Source: Bifidobacterium aemilianum (GTDB lineage Bacteria > Actinomycetota > Actinomycetes > Actinomycetales > Bifidobacteriaceae). Taken from it: a DNA stretch of 64,000 nt. Location of the stretch: NCBI RefSeq assembly GCF_003315635.1, contig NZ_PDCG01000001.1, positions 426,144-490,143 of the forward strand. Reading direction: 5' to 3'. Shown here one piece after another: positions 52,048 through 62,000 of this stretch (positions are counted from its first letter, which is position 1; every line of letters starts with the position of its first letter). The notes under the pieces were generated by a model, which was not told the DNA's origin, did no database searches, and saw nothing but the letters and a program-made list of their open reading frames with translations. A program made the translations under genes and the position numbers.

Positions 52048-52060
52048 GGGGGGGGGGGGG
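52048..52060. repeat. G13 homopolymer
   Basis: Thirteen G in a row (plus strand), about 175 bases upstream of the surface-protein start. Such runs slip in replication and can vary promoter spacing. The rest of the 392-base gap holds the repeat at 51945 and the MFS terminator. Confidence 0.9.
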
Positions 52061-52183
52061 AGGCATACCGACCCTGGAGGGAAGCCATCGGACGGACTCT
52101 GACCAAGGGCTTGTGGGGGTCGTATCTTGCGAACGGGACTGAGGGCAATGGCGGCTTCAGGACCATTATGCTCACAGCGAATC

Positions 52184-52206
52184 GCCCCTGCCGCCTTGGC
52201 AGGGGC
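52184..52206 (-). terminator. Hairpin after the MFS gene
   Basis: A 9-bp stem (GCCCCTGCC with GGCAGGGGC, five-base loop), about 60 bases past the MFS stop. Confidence 0.6.
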
Positions 52207-52264
52207 ATGAGCCCATATAGGCCACCGGCAGCTTAGCCGGGAGCCCTAGAGCTAAGGCAAGCGG

Positions 52265-53614
52265 CTACTCTTCGGTGACCTGTGTCTTCTTGCCCCTGGC
52301 CAGCAGCCAGCCGAACAGAGCCAGGGGAACCGCGCATATGGTGCAGATCCAGGGAATCATCAGTCCAGCCTGGGGGGTGGAGACATCAAGAACCATACCG
52401 GCGATGGTCGAACCGAATGAGGTGCCAACAGACCCGGCGGTGGTGAGCCACGACAGCCCCTCGGTCAGGGAACGCTCGGGGACTATGTCCTTGACGATGA
52501 GATTGCCGGTGGCGAAGAGGGGGGAGACACACAGACCCGTCAGCACCTCGCAGACCCCCAGGAACAGCAGGTTGTGCATGGTAAGCCTCAGGAGTATGTC
52601 GCCCAGAGTCAGCAGAACCAGGAATCGCACCATGGTGGACCAACTGGAATGCTTGGGCTGGCGGCTACCGAAGGCGAAGGCTCCAAGGCAGGACCCGAAG
52701 GCCACCAAGGCCAGCTGGAGGCCAAGGAACTGCTCTCGGCCGATCTCCTTCATCAGCGCAGTGACCGAGACATCGAAGGCATTGAAGCTCATGTTGAAGA
52801 CCACGAAGACAATCAACAGGGGCAGTATTCCCTGGTAGAGCAGGACACTCTTGGACTTGCTCCTATGGGTATGGAGCTGCTTGACACCCAGTGAATCCGT
52901 AGGGACTTGACCCGCCGTTCCCTGGCTGCCGCTGTTCAAAGCCGCCCGCACATCGGCGTCGCTGGCTGGGGCCGCCGCAACCAGCACCGGCTCCACCACG
53001 GGCGGTTGTGTGTTCCTCAATGAGAAGAAGACCAGGCCGCCGAAGCCGCAGGCCAGGGTGGGCACAAAAAGCTGGGAGACGGGATGAACCGATGTGGCCA
53101 GGAAGGCCGACAGGATGGGACCCAGAATGAAGACGATCTCGTCGATGCCGGACTCCAGGGCGTAGGCGGCGTTGAGCAACTCATCATTCTCCTGGCCACG
53201 CAGGGCATAGGCCCAGCGGGTGCGGACCAGGGCACCAAAGGAAAACTGGGTCAAACCCATGCAGACCGCCAGGACGAAGAGTATGGCGATGGGCACCCTA
53301 AAGAGGGCGGCCACAGCGAATGCCAGCATGGAGACGAGCTGTACGACCAGGGCGGGAACCCCGACCTTCCGCTGCCCGAACCGGTCGAAGAGCCGGGCAT
53401 AGAAGGGGGTGACCAGGGCCATGGCCAGAATGTAGACGGCGGACATGCTGCCTGCGATGGTCCACTGGTTGTAAAGGTGGTTGAGTGCCAGCACAATACC
53501 CAAACTCATCATGGATATGGGCAGTCGCGCCACCGCACCGGACAGGCAGAAGGCCTTGGTGCCGGGTATGGCGAACAGCCTCACGTATGGAGACCTATGC
53601 TTGCCTGTCGTCAT
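52265..53614 (-). CDS. MFS transporter
   Basis: A 449-residue major facilitator protein with about 12 hydrophobic segments and a central charged loop near 210-265. The loop between TM2 and TM3 has 'ARLFDRFGQRKVGVPALV', the family's G-x-x-x-D/R-x-G motif region. There is no drug- or sugar-specific signature I can use. ATG 53614 is picked because the first membrane part follows; the gene overlaps the GNAT stop by about 20 bases, with a weak ribosome site (translational coupling). It probably exports a small molecule. Confidence 0.85.
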   Translation of the reverse strand: MTTGKHRSPYVRLFAIPGTKAFCLSGAVARLPISMMSLGIVLALNHLYNQWTIAGSMSAVYILAMALVTPFYARLFDRFGQRKVGVPALVVQLVSMLAFAVAALFRVPIAILFVLAVCMGLTQFSFGALVRTRWAYALRGQENDELLNAAYALESGIDEIVFILGPILSAFLATSVHPVSQLFVPTLACGFGGLVFFSLRNTQPPVVEPVLVAAAPASDADVRAALNSGSQGTAGQVPTDSLGVKQLHTHRSKSKSVLLYQGILPLLIVFVVFNMSFNAFDVSVTALMKEIGREQFLGLQLALVAFGSCLGAFAFGSRQPKHSSWSTMVRFLVLLTLGDILLRLTMHNLLFLGVCEVLTGLCVSPLFATGNLIVKDIVPERSLTEGLSWLTTAGSVGTSFGSTIAGMVLDVSTPQAGLMIPWICTICAVPLALFGWLLARGKKTQVTEE

Positions 53615-54386
53615 GGCCGGGTGTCCCTTCTGCCGAACTCGCGCTCTGTCCCTGCCCTGGGCTGATGGTGTCCTCATAGATGTAGAGGTCGTCAAGGTCC
53701 TCGCCTATGGCCGCACGGTCCTCGCCATGGTCCGCCGCCATCCTGCTGATGGATTGCTCCAGGCCCTTGTGCCTGTAGAAGCTCACGTCGCAGGTCGAAT
53801 CGGTATGCAGGTAGAAGCGTTCGACGCCCTGGCCCTCCAGCCGTGCATGCAGGCGCCCCCACAGGCCACCGCCGACCCCTCGACCCCTGGCGGCGGCAGC
53901 CACCATGAAGAGCTCGACCTCGGCCTGGTCGCGCTCGTTGGCGCTAATCTGGTCCTCCATCTCCGACTCGATGCGGTGCCAGTAATCAGTGACCTGTATG
54001 AGCTGGCGGCCCTTGTCGTTGGCTTCAAGGAATTGCCTGGTCTGGGCCAGTTCCCCCTTGGCCTGCGGGAAGGCGGGCGGCTGACCGACCACCCGGGTCA
54101 GGATCACACCCAGGAACTTGTCGCCCTGATAGGCGACTTCTCCCTGGCTGGCCCGTTCAAGATAATGAAGTACAAAGTAGCGGGCGACCAGTAGGCCCTG
54201 GTCCCGGTCATCTGCCAGGGCATACTGCCCCCAGGTCTGGTCGTATCCCACCACCAGGTCCTGAAGGTCCTCCCAGGCCATGGGTCGGTAGATTACCGGT
54301 AGTTCGCTGTGACCACCGGCCTGTTCCTGTGTGATCTGACCTGTCTGCTTGACGGTCTGCTGGCTTGGTCTGGCGATGCCGGCCAT
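53595..54386 (-). CDS. GNAT family N-acetyltransferase
   Basis: A 263-residue acetyltransferase. The acetyl-CoA-binding motif A is 'VAAAARGRGVGGGLWGRL' (about 160-178), followed by 'FYLHTDSTCDVSFYRHKG', the GNAT B/C end. An N-terminal extension of about 35 residues and an acidic C-terminal tail are present. The ATG has AGGAGG eight bases upstream. The acceptor is unknown. It overlaps the MFS gene, so the two are coupled and may act on one compound. Confidence 0.85.
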   Translation of the reverse strand: MAGIARPSQQTVKQTGQITQEQAGGHSELPVIYRPMAWEDLQDLVVGYDQTWGQYALADDRDQGLLVARYFVLHYLERASQGEVAYQGDKFLGVILTRVVGQPPAFPQAKGELAQTRQFLEANDKGRQLIQVTDYWHRIESEMEDQISANERDQAEVELFMVAAAARGRGVGGGLWGRLHARLEGQGVERFYLHTDSTCDVSFYRHKGLEQSISRMAADHGEDRAAIGEDLDDLYIYEDTISPGQGQSASSAEGTPGHDDRQA

Positions 54387-54517
54387 GCTGATGCCCTCCT
54401 GTTATCGTGCTGTGCGCCCGCCCACACAAAGCCGCACCCTGCGGCAACACCGGGTCCGGAACCCGGGATGATGCGAGGCGTTTCATCGCAGGAGGGTCTG
54501 GTAGTGGCCATCAACCC

Positions 54518-57500
54518 TCATTCATCGTCGGATTCCTGGGGAATTCCCATGGACAGTCCGGAAAGAATCGTCTGTTTGTCCTTGTCTTGAGCCCGAAGCT
54601 CACGCAAGTCCTCACGGGACTCGCTTACGTAATACAGACTAGCGTCAATGCTGGCCAAGGGCACGCCGGTCATCGCCGACAGCAAAAGACGGTAGAGGTC
54701 CAACTGCAGGAGTTTGCCATTGATGTCCTCCTCTTTGCGGGGGCGCCGGCCGGTCTTCCAGTCGATGATGGTGTAGGTCTTGCTCCCATCACCCTCATCC
54801 AAACCACCGTAGAATACCGCATCCAGCTTGCCGTTGACTATGGTCCCGTCCAATTCGGGAATGGAGGCCACAATCTGCCGCTCCACGGCTGCCGGGCGGC
54901 GGCGGGCCCAGCGTGAATCAGCCAGGCGGCGCTCCCACTGCAGCAGCCGGGCTGCTTGCCTGCCGTCGGGGTGCTGGGGCGAGTGAGCCTGCCCGGCCCT
55001 GGTCTGTGCAGGTGTGCTCACCGGCCCATCCGCCGCCAGGTCGCCGGTTTGGTCTGGTCCCACAGAGGGGGCATGCCCGGCAGGGTTCGCTTCGGCCTCA
55101 CGGCGGGCCAGATCGGCCAGCAGACTCTCCCTGGTCTGCGCCACCGGTTGTTCCCCCTGGGCCAAGGCTCCCGCATCGGCCGGCAAGGCCGCGACGGCAA
55201 GGCCAAGCAGCTCCTCGTCAGGGCTGATCAGGACGGCCTTGAGGAAGGCCTCTGCCCAAGCATGGAAGATGGTGCCGGCCTGTGCTGCCGGTGAGGCCAC
55301 CTGGGGTATGGGACGGATGAGGCCACGCCAGTAGTTCCGGGCCTGCTGAGGCCCCAGGAGTCCGGCCCTGGCCTGCAGGGAGGTGACATTCTGGCGGCTG
55401 CGGGCCAGCAGCCGCTGACCCTTCTGCCGCAACTGCCGATCCAAGGTCTCTTTGTCGTCGGCTCCTGTGGCTGACCATGGCATGAGGTCATGGTCGGCCA
55501 CCAGCATCTTGGCCCGTTCCAGCAGGGATTCACGTTCAGGGATCCGGCTGTCGACCGGCCATGAGGCCAAGGGATCCGACCCGGCATCGGCCTGCTGGTG
55601 GTCGGCGAGCGCCCGGCGAACAGCCTGGGCTCCCTGGGTTAGGATGCGGCTCACCCTGGGGCTTGAGGAGGCCGGCCAGGGCAGTGTCTCCTCCTGGTCC
55701 GATGCCTCCAGGGGCTCCTCCCAGGCCTGGTCGACCACCAGCTGCCAGTAGTGCTGGGCCTGTTCCCCAGCAAAGAAGCCTGCCGGTCTGCCGGCTCCCA
55801 GGTCAGTCAGACTCATACCGGTCCTGGCCGTACCGGTTGAAGGGTCCCCGCCATGCTCGGTGGTGCCTTCTGCCTCTTGCGCTGCCTGGTGGGGAGCGGG
55901 GAAGATCCCGTCCCTGCCCTTGAGGGATTCGAACACCTCTGTCCAGAAGTTGGAGGGCTGGGAGGATTGGCCTGTGGACTGGCCGGGATTGCGGCTAAGG
56001 GCCGAGAGATGGCTGTAGGTCAGGAGGGCCGCCCGGCGGGCCCGGGTCAGGGCCACGTATGCCAGGCGACGTTCATCAGCGTGGATCCGGCGACCGTATT
56101 CCTCCTGCTGGCTCAAATACCAGCCGTCACGGTCTAACTGTCTGCCTTGGCCCTCCTCGTCCAGGCCCATCACCTGCCGCATCTGGCCGAAGACCTCATC
56201 CTCCACACGCTCCACCCCGTCCAATTCCTGCAGGGCCGTCAGGGCATCCCCGTAGTCATTGGCATTGTGGGGGAAGCTGGGCAGAATCGCGGTGTCTACA
56301 CGCACAGGTACCGGCACGGCGGCCGGGTTGGTCAGCCATGTGCTGGCGGTGGACTGGTACTGCGGGGGGGTCCATAGGCCACTGGCGGGATCCAGTCTGC
56401 CAGGATGTCCATCCTCCTCCTTGACCGAGAGCGAATCGCCCTGGCGCGAGGGGAAGCTGCCGTCGGCCATACCGACCACGGCCACGGCGTCCCATTCCAG
56501 GCCCTTGGACTGATGGATGGTCATGAGCATGACATCCGCCGGAGTGTCGGGCTGGGCAGAGGACTTGTCGTCCACCTGACTGAGGGCATCGACCCAGGCG
56601 ACGAAGCCCCGTAGGGTTGGCGGCACCCCTTCAGGCAGCTCGCGGCTGTAGTCGTCCACCAAGCTACAGACCGCTTCCAGCGCCGATAGGGCCTGGCTGG
56701 AGCACACCGGCTGGCCAGGGCGGTTGATGGCCTGGGCCAGGACCAGATCCACATCAAGCCCCAGGGCTTCCACAGCCCGTTGGACCATAACACTCAAGGG
56801 CTCGTTGAAGCTTGCCTGGGCCTCATTGAGCACCCGACCCATCCGAGCAATGCCGGCCTTGCCCTGGGGGCTGATGGCCTGGGACTGCTCCAACAGCTCG
56901 TCCAGGTCCTGGCGGCTGAGCAGGTCGACCAGAAAGAGGGCGTTGGCCACCTGGTCCTGATGGTCCTTGATCAAAGCCGACCACTGGCTTTGCGGTGCAT
57001 CGGCCGGTACCAGACCCGCCTCCGCCAGGGCCCTGAAGCGGTAGCGGGTGTTCTGCCGATCCGCCAGACGGGCCAGGGCGGCCAGGTCCTCGGCCCCCAA
57101 GCCGAAGCGGGGGGTGGCCAGCAGACGCATGAGATGGGCCGAGTCGGTATGGTCCGCCAGCAGGTGGAGCAGGGCCAGGAGGTCACGCACCTCGGGGCGT
57201 TCCAGCAGGGCGGAATAGCCCACCATGGAGCAGGTCAGGCCTGCGGCCTGCAGCCCCTGGGCGAATGCGGGCATGTCAGACTTGGTACGAAAGAGGACGG
57301 CGACCTTGGGACCGGCTCCTGACGGGCTTTGCCTTCCGCCGGCAGACCCATCGGCTCCCTCTGACTGCGAGGAAGTTCCGGCCTCCTGGGCCGCCTGGGA
57401 TAGGCGGATGGATTCCTTGGCGAAGCGGGCCACGGCATCAATCTCCTGACCCAGGGTCTCCAACCCCAAGACACCCACACTACCCAGGGGTGCGGTGTCC

Positions 57501-59032
57501 ATGGCCCTCAAGGCCTGCACACTGACCTCGCCCTCCCTGGCCGAACTGGGCCTGCGCTCGGGCAGCCTCAGGGGGGCCGTCAGGTTGTTGGCGGCCTCCA
57601 GGACCAGCTGGGAGTTGCGCCTGGTAACGCTCAGGGGGTAGGGCTTGCCGCCCTCAGCCATGCCGAAGTTGCTTTGGAAGAGCCGGAAGGCACCAGGGCT
57701 GGCGCCACGCCAGGCGTAGATGGACTGGAAGGGGTCGCCCACAGCGCTGACGGCCACCTGATTGGCGCGGCCGGTCAGGGGATGGGAGGACGCTCCGGCA
57801 CCGGCGCCCGTATGGACCACTGGCCCCAGATCCTCCAGCAGCTGGCCCAGCGAACCGGTCAGGCCTATCTGCCCAAGGGGGTCCGCCGAACCGGTCTGAT
57901 CGGGGCCGGCCTGGGCTGAGTCTGTATGCGCGGCCGCCCCGGTCTGGCCGCCATGGAAGAGGGCGGCCAGCAGGTTGGCCTGGGTGGTGGAGGTGTCCTG
58001 GTACTCGTCCAGCAGCACATGGCTGAACCGGTGGCGGTAGGTCTGGCCGATGGAGGGGAAACGGCTGACCAGCTGGTAGGCAGCGATGGTGAAATCGCTG
58101 AACTCAGCCATGTTCTGCCGACGCTTCTCCTGCTGGTACTCCTCCACCAGGGTCAGCAGCACCTCCCGCTGGTGGACCACGGTCTTGAGCTGCCCGCACC
58201 GGTAGAGGCAGCGCTGGTGCCAGGCTGCCTGGTACTCCTCCAACCGCCGCTGGTGGTCCTGGTCGCTGTCCTTCTTGCGGCGCTTGGGTGGCTTGGAGGA
58301 TACGACGGGCTCCTCCTGGGGGGCTTGCTCGTCGCCCAGGGCCTGGTCGAGTTGGTCGCTGAAGGCCTGGTCCCAGGCACGGATACGGGCCATGGCCTGG
58401 TCCATGTCGCTGCAGCCAGGTCCAATCATGGCCGAGGCTATGGCGTCGCTCAGGGCATGGACCTTGTCCACCACGGTGCTGAAGGCTCCCAGCTGCTCCT
58501 CCACCAGCAGGTCCAGATGCCGCTCCAGCACGTTGGCGATCAACTGCTGGGGGCCAGCCTCGCTCAGGGGCTGTGTCTGCTGGTCGAAGCCCACCAGGAG
58601 CCCGTACTGGCGCACCAGGGTCTGGAAGAAGGCGTCGTAGGTGGAGATCTGTGGTTTGAGGAAGGTCTGGCTGATGGCCATGTCGCGAATCCCACCGGAC
58701 CGGGAGGTGGCTTCCCTTCTCCCCCCCTCCCCTGACTGCTTTGATGGTTGGCCTATGTCAGGCCCCCCAGCCTGGGCCTGCCGGTCCGCGGCCACGGCGG
58801 CCGAAACCCTGGAGAGCAGCTCGGAGGCGGCCTTGTTGGTGAAGGTCAGGCCCAGGATGCGCTCAGGGGCCACCCCCCGGCCAATCAGCTCGATGATGCG
58901 TCGGGTCATGGTGTAGGTCTTGCCCGAGCCTGCCCCGGCCACCACCAGCAGGTCAGCACCGACGGGCGCCTGGATGACGGCGGCCTGTTCGGGGCTGTCG
59001 ACGAAGCTTGGTCTGGCCTTGTCTTGACTCAT
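54518..59032 (-). CDS. UvrD-type helicase-nuclease, AdnB-like
   Basis: A 1504-residue superfamily-1 helicase with a C-terminal PD-(D/E)XK nuclease, the motor subunit of AdnAB-type break-resection enzymes of actinobacteria. Walker A 'GAGSGKT' is at 33-39, then 'LLDEYQDTSTTQ' (DExQ box), 'VGDPFQSIYAWRGA' (motif III) and 'MTIHQSKGLEWDAV' (motif V), and 'VALTRARRAALLTY' (motif VI). The nuclease site is 'IIDWKTGRRPRKEE' near the end. Length and order fit AdnB (usual about 1,050-1,100); here extra charged and Gln-rich inserts add length. It overlaps the AdnA-like gene by four bases (ATGA). Confidence 0.88.
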   Translation of the reverse strand: MSQDKARPSFVDSPEQAAVIQAPVGADLLVVAGAGSGKTYTMTRRIIELIGRGVAPERILGLTFTNKAASELLSRVSAAVAADRQAQAGGPDIGQPSKQSGEGGRREATSRSGGIRDMAISQTFLKPQISTYDAFFQTLVRQYGLLVGFDQQTQPLSEAGPQQLIANVLERHLDLLVEEQLGAFSTVVDKVHALSDAIASAMIGPGCSDMDQAMARIRAWDQAFSDQLDQALGDEQAPQEEPVVSSKPPKRRKKDSDQDHQRRLEEYQAAWHQRCLYRCGQLKTVVHQREVLLTLVEEYQQEKRRQNMAEFSDFTIAAYQLVSRFPSIGQTYRHRFSHVLLDEYQDTSTTQANLLAALFHGGQTGAAAHTDSAQAGPDQTGSADPLGQIGLTGSLGQLLEDLGPVVHTGAGAGASSHPLTGRANQVAVSAVGDPFQSIYAWRGASPGAFRLFQSNFGMAEGGKPYPLSVTRRNSQLVLEAANNLTAPLRLPERRPSSAREGEVSVQALRAMDTAPLGSVGVLGLETLGQEIDAVARFAKESIRLSQAAQEAGTSSQSEGADGSAGGRQSPSGAGPKVAVLFRTKSDMPAFAQGLQAAGLTCSMVGYSALLERPEVRDLLALLHLLADHTDSAHLMRLLATPRFGLGAEDLAALARLADRQNTRYRFRALAEAGLVPADAPQSQWSALIKDHQDQVANALFLVDLLSRQDLDELLEQSQAISPQGKAGIARMGRVLNEAQASFNEPLSVMVQRAVEALGLDVDLVLAQAINRPGQPVCSSQALSALEAVCSLVDDYSRELPEGVPPTLRGFVAWVDALSQVDDKSSAQPDTPADVMLMTIHQSKGLEWDAVAVVGMADGSFPSRQGDSLSVKEEDGHPGRLDPASGLWTPPQYQSTASTWLTNPAAVPVPVRVDTAILPSFPHNANDYGDALTALQELDGVERVEDEVFGQMRQVMGLDEEGQGRQLDRDGWYLSQQEEYGRRIHADERRLAYVALTRARRAALLTYSHLSALSRNPGQSTGQSSQPSNFWTEVFESLKGRDGIFPAPHQAAQEAEGTTEHGGDPSTGTARTGMSLTDLGAGRPAGFFAGEQAQHYWQLVVDQAWEEPLEASDQEETLPWPASSSPRVSRILTQGAQAVRRALADHQQADAGSDPLASWPVDSRIPERESLLERAKMLVADHDLMPWSATGADDKETLDRQLRQKGQRLLARSRQNVTSLQARAGLLGPQQARNYWRGLIRPIPQVASPAAQAGTIFHAWAEAFLKAVLISPDEELLGLAVAALPADAGALAQGEQPVAQTRESLLADLARREAEANPAGHAPSVGPDQTGDLAADGPVSTPAQTRAGQAHSPQHPDGRQAARLLQWERRLADSRWARRRPAAVERQIVASIPELDGTIVNGKLDAVFYGGLDEGDGSKTYTIIDWKTGRRPRKEEDINGKLLQLDLYRLLLSAMTGVPLASIDASLYYVSESREDLRELRAQDKDKQTILSGLSMGIPQESDDE

Positions 59033-62000
59033 GACTTCCTCACCTCAAAGACGGTATTGACCTGGCCGGCGCAGGCCGGGCAGACCGATAGCATACGGCA
59101 GTGCTTGACGTGGCTGTCCTGGGGGTGGGCCAGCAGCTCCTGCGACCGACTGGCAGCCCCGGCATAGAAGACCCTGGCAATCATGGTCAGGGCCCATACC
59201 GCCTGCCCGCCCCGCAGGTCCAGGAAGCCCTGCCAGGTCTGAGAACCCACACCCTCCGGTGGCTCCTGGCCCAGAGGGTCCAAGCCGTGGACCTTGACCG
59301 GGTTGGACAGGTAGGAACGTTTGACGAAGGCGCTGTCGTTGAGGTGCCCCTGGAGGAAGAGCGGTGGCTGGTATCTGCCTTCGGCCGCCCCATGGTAGGC
59401 GCCTGGGGGCTGGGCCGTGGCCAGGTGGAAGAGGTTGCTCTGGCCTATGGTGGGCAGGCCAGCCAGGACACCCTCCCCTTGCCGGTCCTCTGGGAAGGCC
59501 AGGCCCAGCTGATAGCAGACCAGCTGCAGGTCATTGAACACGTCCCTGGTGGAGGGCAGCCGGCCGGTCTTGTAGTCAATAAGTCTGATCCGCTGGCTCC
59601 CATCAGCCATACGGCGCCGTTCCAACCGGTCGATGCGGCCGGTCAGTCTGATGGTCAACTGGGGGTCCATGCCTTGGGGCCAACCACCGACCAGGGCACC
59701 CATGATCGCGTAGAGGTCCTCCTGGCTCATGGCCTGGGCGCCGGGGATGGACCGGTAGGCCGCCAGGATGTCAGCCAGCGTGAAGCTGGCGTTGAAGGAG
59801 CGCTCACACTGTGCCTCTTCGAAGCTGCCGATCGAGAAATTCTGCGCGTTCCTGCCCAGATAGTCCTCCTGGTTGGATTCCAGGAAATAGTGGGCGACGG
59901 TCTCGATCATGGATTGGGCGTCCTGGTCCTTGCGCATGGCCTGGTAGCGCTCCTGGGCGTCGCTGATGGTCTGCGGGTCGATACGCAAGGACCGGTAGAT
60001 GTCCATCATCCTTGCCAGGGCGGCATCGAAGCGTTCCTGGGCGCTGGCCTGGGGCATGAAGTCCGGCCGGTCCAATCCCGCCTCGCTGCCCTCCTGGGCC
60101 ACCTGGTGGATGACGGAGCCGAACCCGGCGGCTGCGGACCCCGGCCGAGGTCCGGCGAACTGCTTCTCCAGGAGCCAGCAGACCGGGCAACCCCAGAGGT
60201 CATCCACGGCCGAAGGCGAGAGGGTGACCTGGGGAGCCTGCGCGGCAACCGTGTCAGAGTGCCCGGAATCCTCCGGGGCAGCTGGGGCCGAGACAGCCGC
60301 AAGCTCAGGCTGCTGGCAGTCCTGGCTCTGCCACTCCAGGAAGGACCAGGCATCCGGATCCGCCAATGCCACGCCCTGCGAGACCAGCAGGGCCAAGGCC
60401 TGGGCGGCGTCACGAGCGTATCGGTCATCCAGCTGGGCGGCCAGGTCGCCGGCCTCGGCCCTGGCCTCAAGCCCCATGCTCTCCTCAGCCAAGCGCACCC
60501 GGGCCGCAGCCACCAGCCCCCGCAGGTCGGTATCGAGCCCGGCAAAGGCATCGCCTTGGCCAACCTGGGCGTAGGGCCTGCTGGCGGGTTCGGCCCAGAC
60601 CTCCCGGTCGAACCGTTCGGGCAGGTATCCGTACAGGAAGTCGGAGGGCACCAGGTCATCGTTGCAGACGCAGGAGATGGTCAGCTGGTCGTCGGCCCGG
60701 GTCAAGGCCAGCAGGAAGCTCTTCTGCTCGCTGGCCAAGAGGGCGGCCATGAGGGGGTCCGAGCCCCCGAAGGCCAGGGATTCAGCCTCATCAAGATGCC
60801 CATTGAGCACAATGCGGGCCAACTGCTCACCGCCGAACATGGTGTTGCGGGGGGCCAGATTGGGCCAGACGTCCTCCTGCACCTGCACGATCCAGACCAA
60901 GGGCCAGTGGCCTCCCGCCGCACCGGCTGGTGTGGTCAGGGTCAGGGCCTGGTCGACCGGCGCGAGTTTGGCCAGGGAGTCGGCCTCGATCTCCATGGAC
61001 CGAACCTGGGCCAGAAAACCCATGGTGTCGGAACTGAAGGAGTCTGAGGCCGCATAGGTGAAGAGCCGCATGGCCACGTCCAGACGGTCGTTGGCCGCCC
61101 GGCCCTGATCGGTGTTATCCAAGGCCTGACGCTGCCAGGTCTTGGCCACCTTACAGGCGTCCCAGGCCAGGTACAGGACATACTGGGGCTCAGGTGAGGG
61201 CAGGTCGGCCAGCCCTGCGGCCACGGTATCCACCAGGTCCCAGAGATGGGCGAAGGCCTTGGCCTGGGGGTCCTTGCCACAGACCGCCATGATGGCCTTG
61301 AGTACCTGGCCGCTGCTTGCCACCCCCTGCGACCGTCCTGCTCCACTCGCCTGGACCGGACCAGCCGATTCCCCGGCAGCCTGTGCGGCAGCGGAGGTCT
61401 TCCCGTCCAGGGCCAGCAGGAGCATCAGAGACTCCTGGCTGAAGGGTAGATCAGCCTCCTTCTCTCCCGCACCCAGCAGGGCGTCATCAACCTGGACCTG
61501 GATGGCGGCCTGGGCGGCTGCCCGGTCCGCCAGCAGCCGCCTCCAGGAGGCCAGCAGATCAGCAACAGCGGAAGCGTCCACCTGGGCGCTCTGGGGCAGG
61601 TCGGCGTCTGCGGCCTCCCCACTGCGTTCCAGCAGTTGCGCCAGTGAGGCCAGGGACTTCATGGCCCCTTCGACCGGCTCGATCCTGGCCGGCATCCCCG
61701 AACTGGTAACGATCAGGGGGGAGGCCATGAGGCTGCGGACCCTGGAATGAACAAAACCCGCCGCCTGGGCCAATCCCATGCCGGAGGCCTCCAGGCCCCT
61801 GTGCCGCAAGCGCCCCAGTTCGACCAGGGCGAACAGCCCCTGCACCACAGGCTCCTCCTTCAAGGGCTTGGTCACGGAGGAGTAGCGCACAGGCACGCCA
61901 TCGCGGCGCAGGCGCTCACCGAAGGCGCGAACCGTGGCGTTGTCGTGGGCGATGAGGGCCATGTCGTTCCACTGACGCCCCTGGTCCAGGTGGGCGCGTT

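Noticed and set aside
59101..61047. A 648-codon open frame on the plus strand
   Set aside because: It lies wholly inside the AdnA-like gene on the other strand, has a Gly/Val/Leu-rich product with no family features, and is a usual shadow in high-GC DNA.
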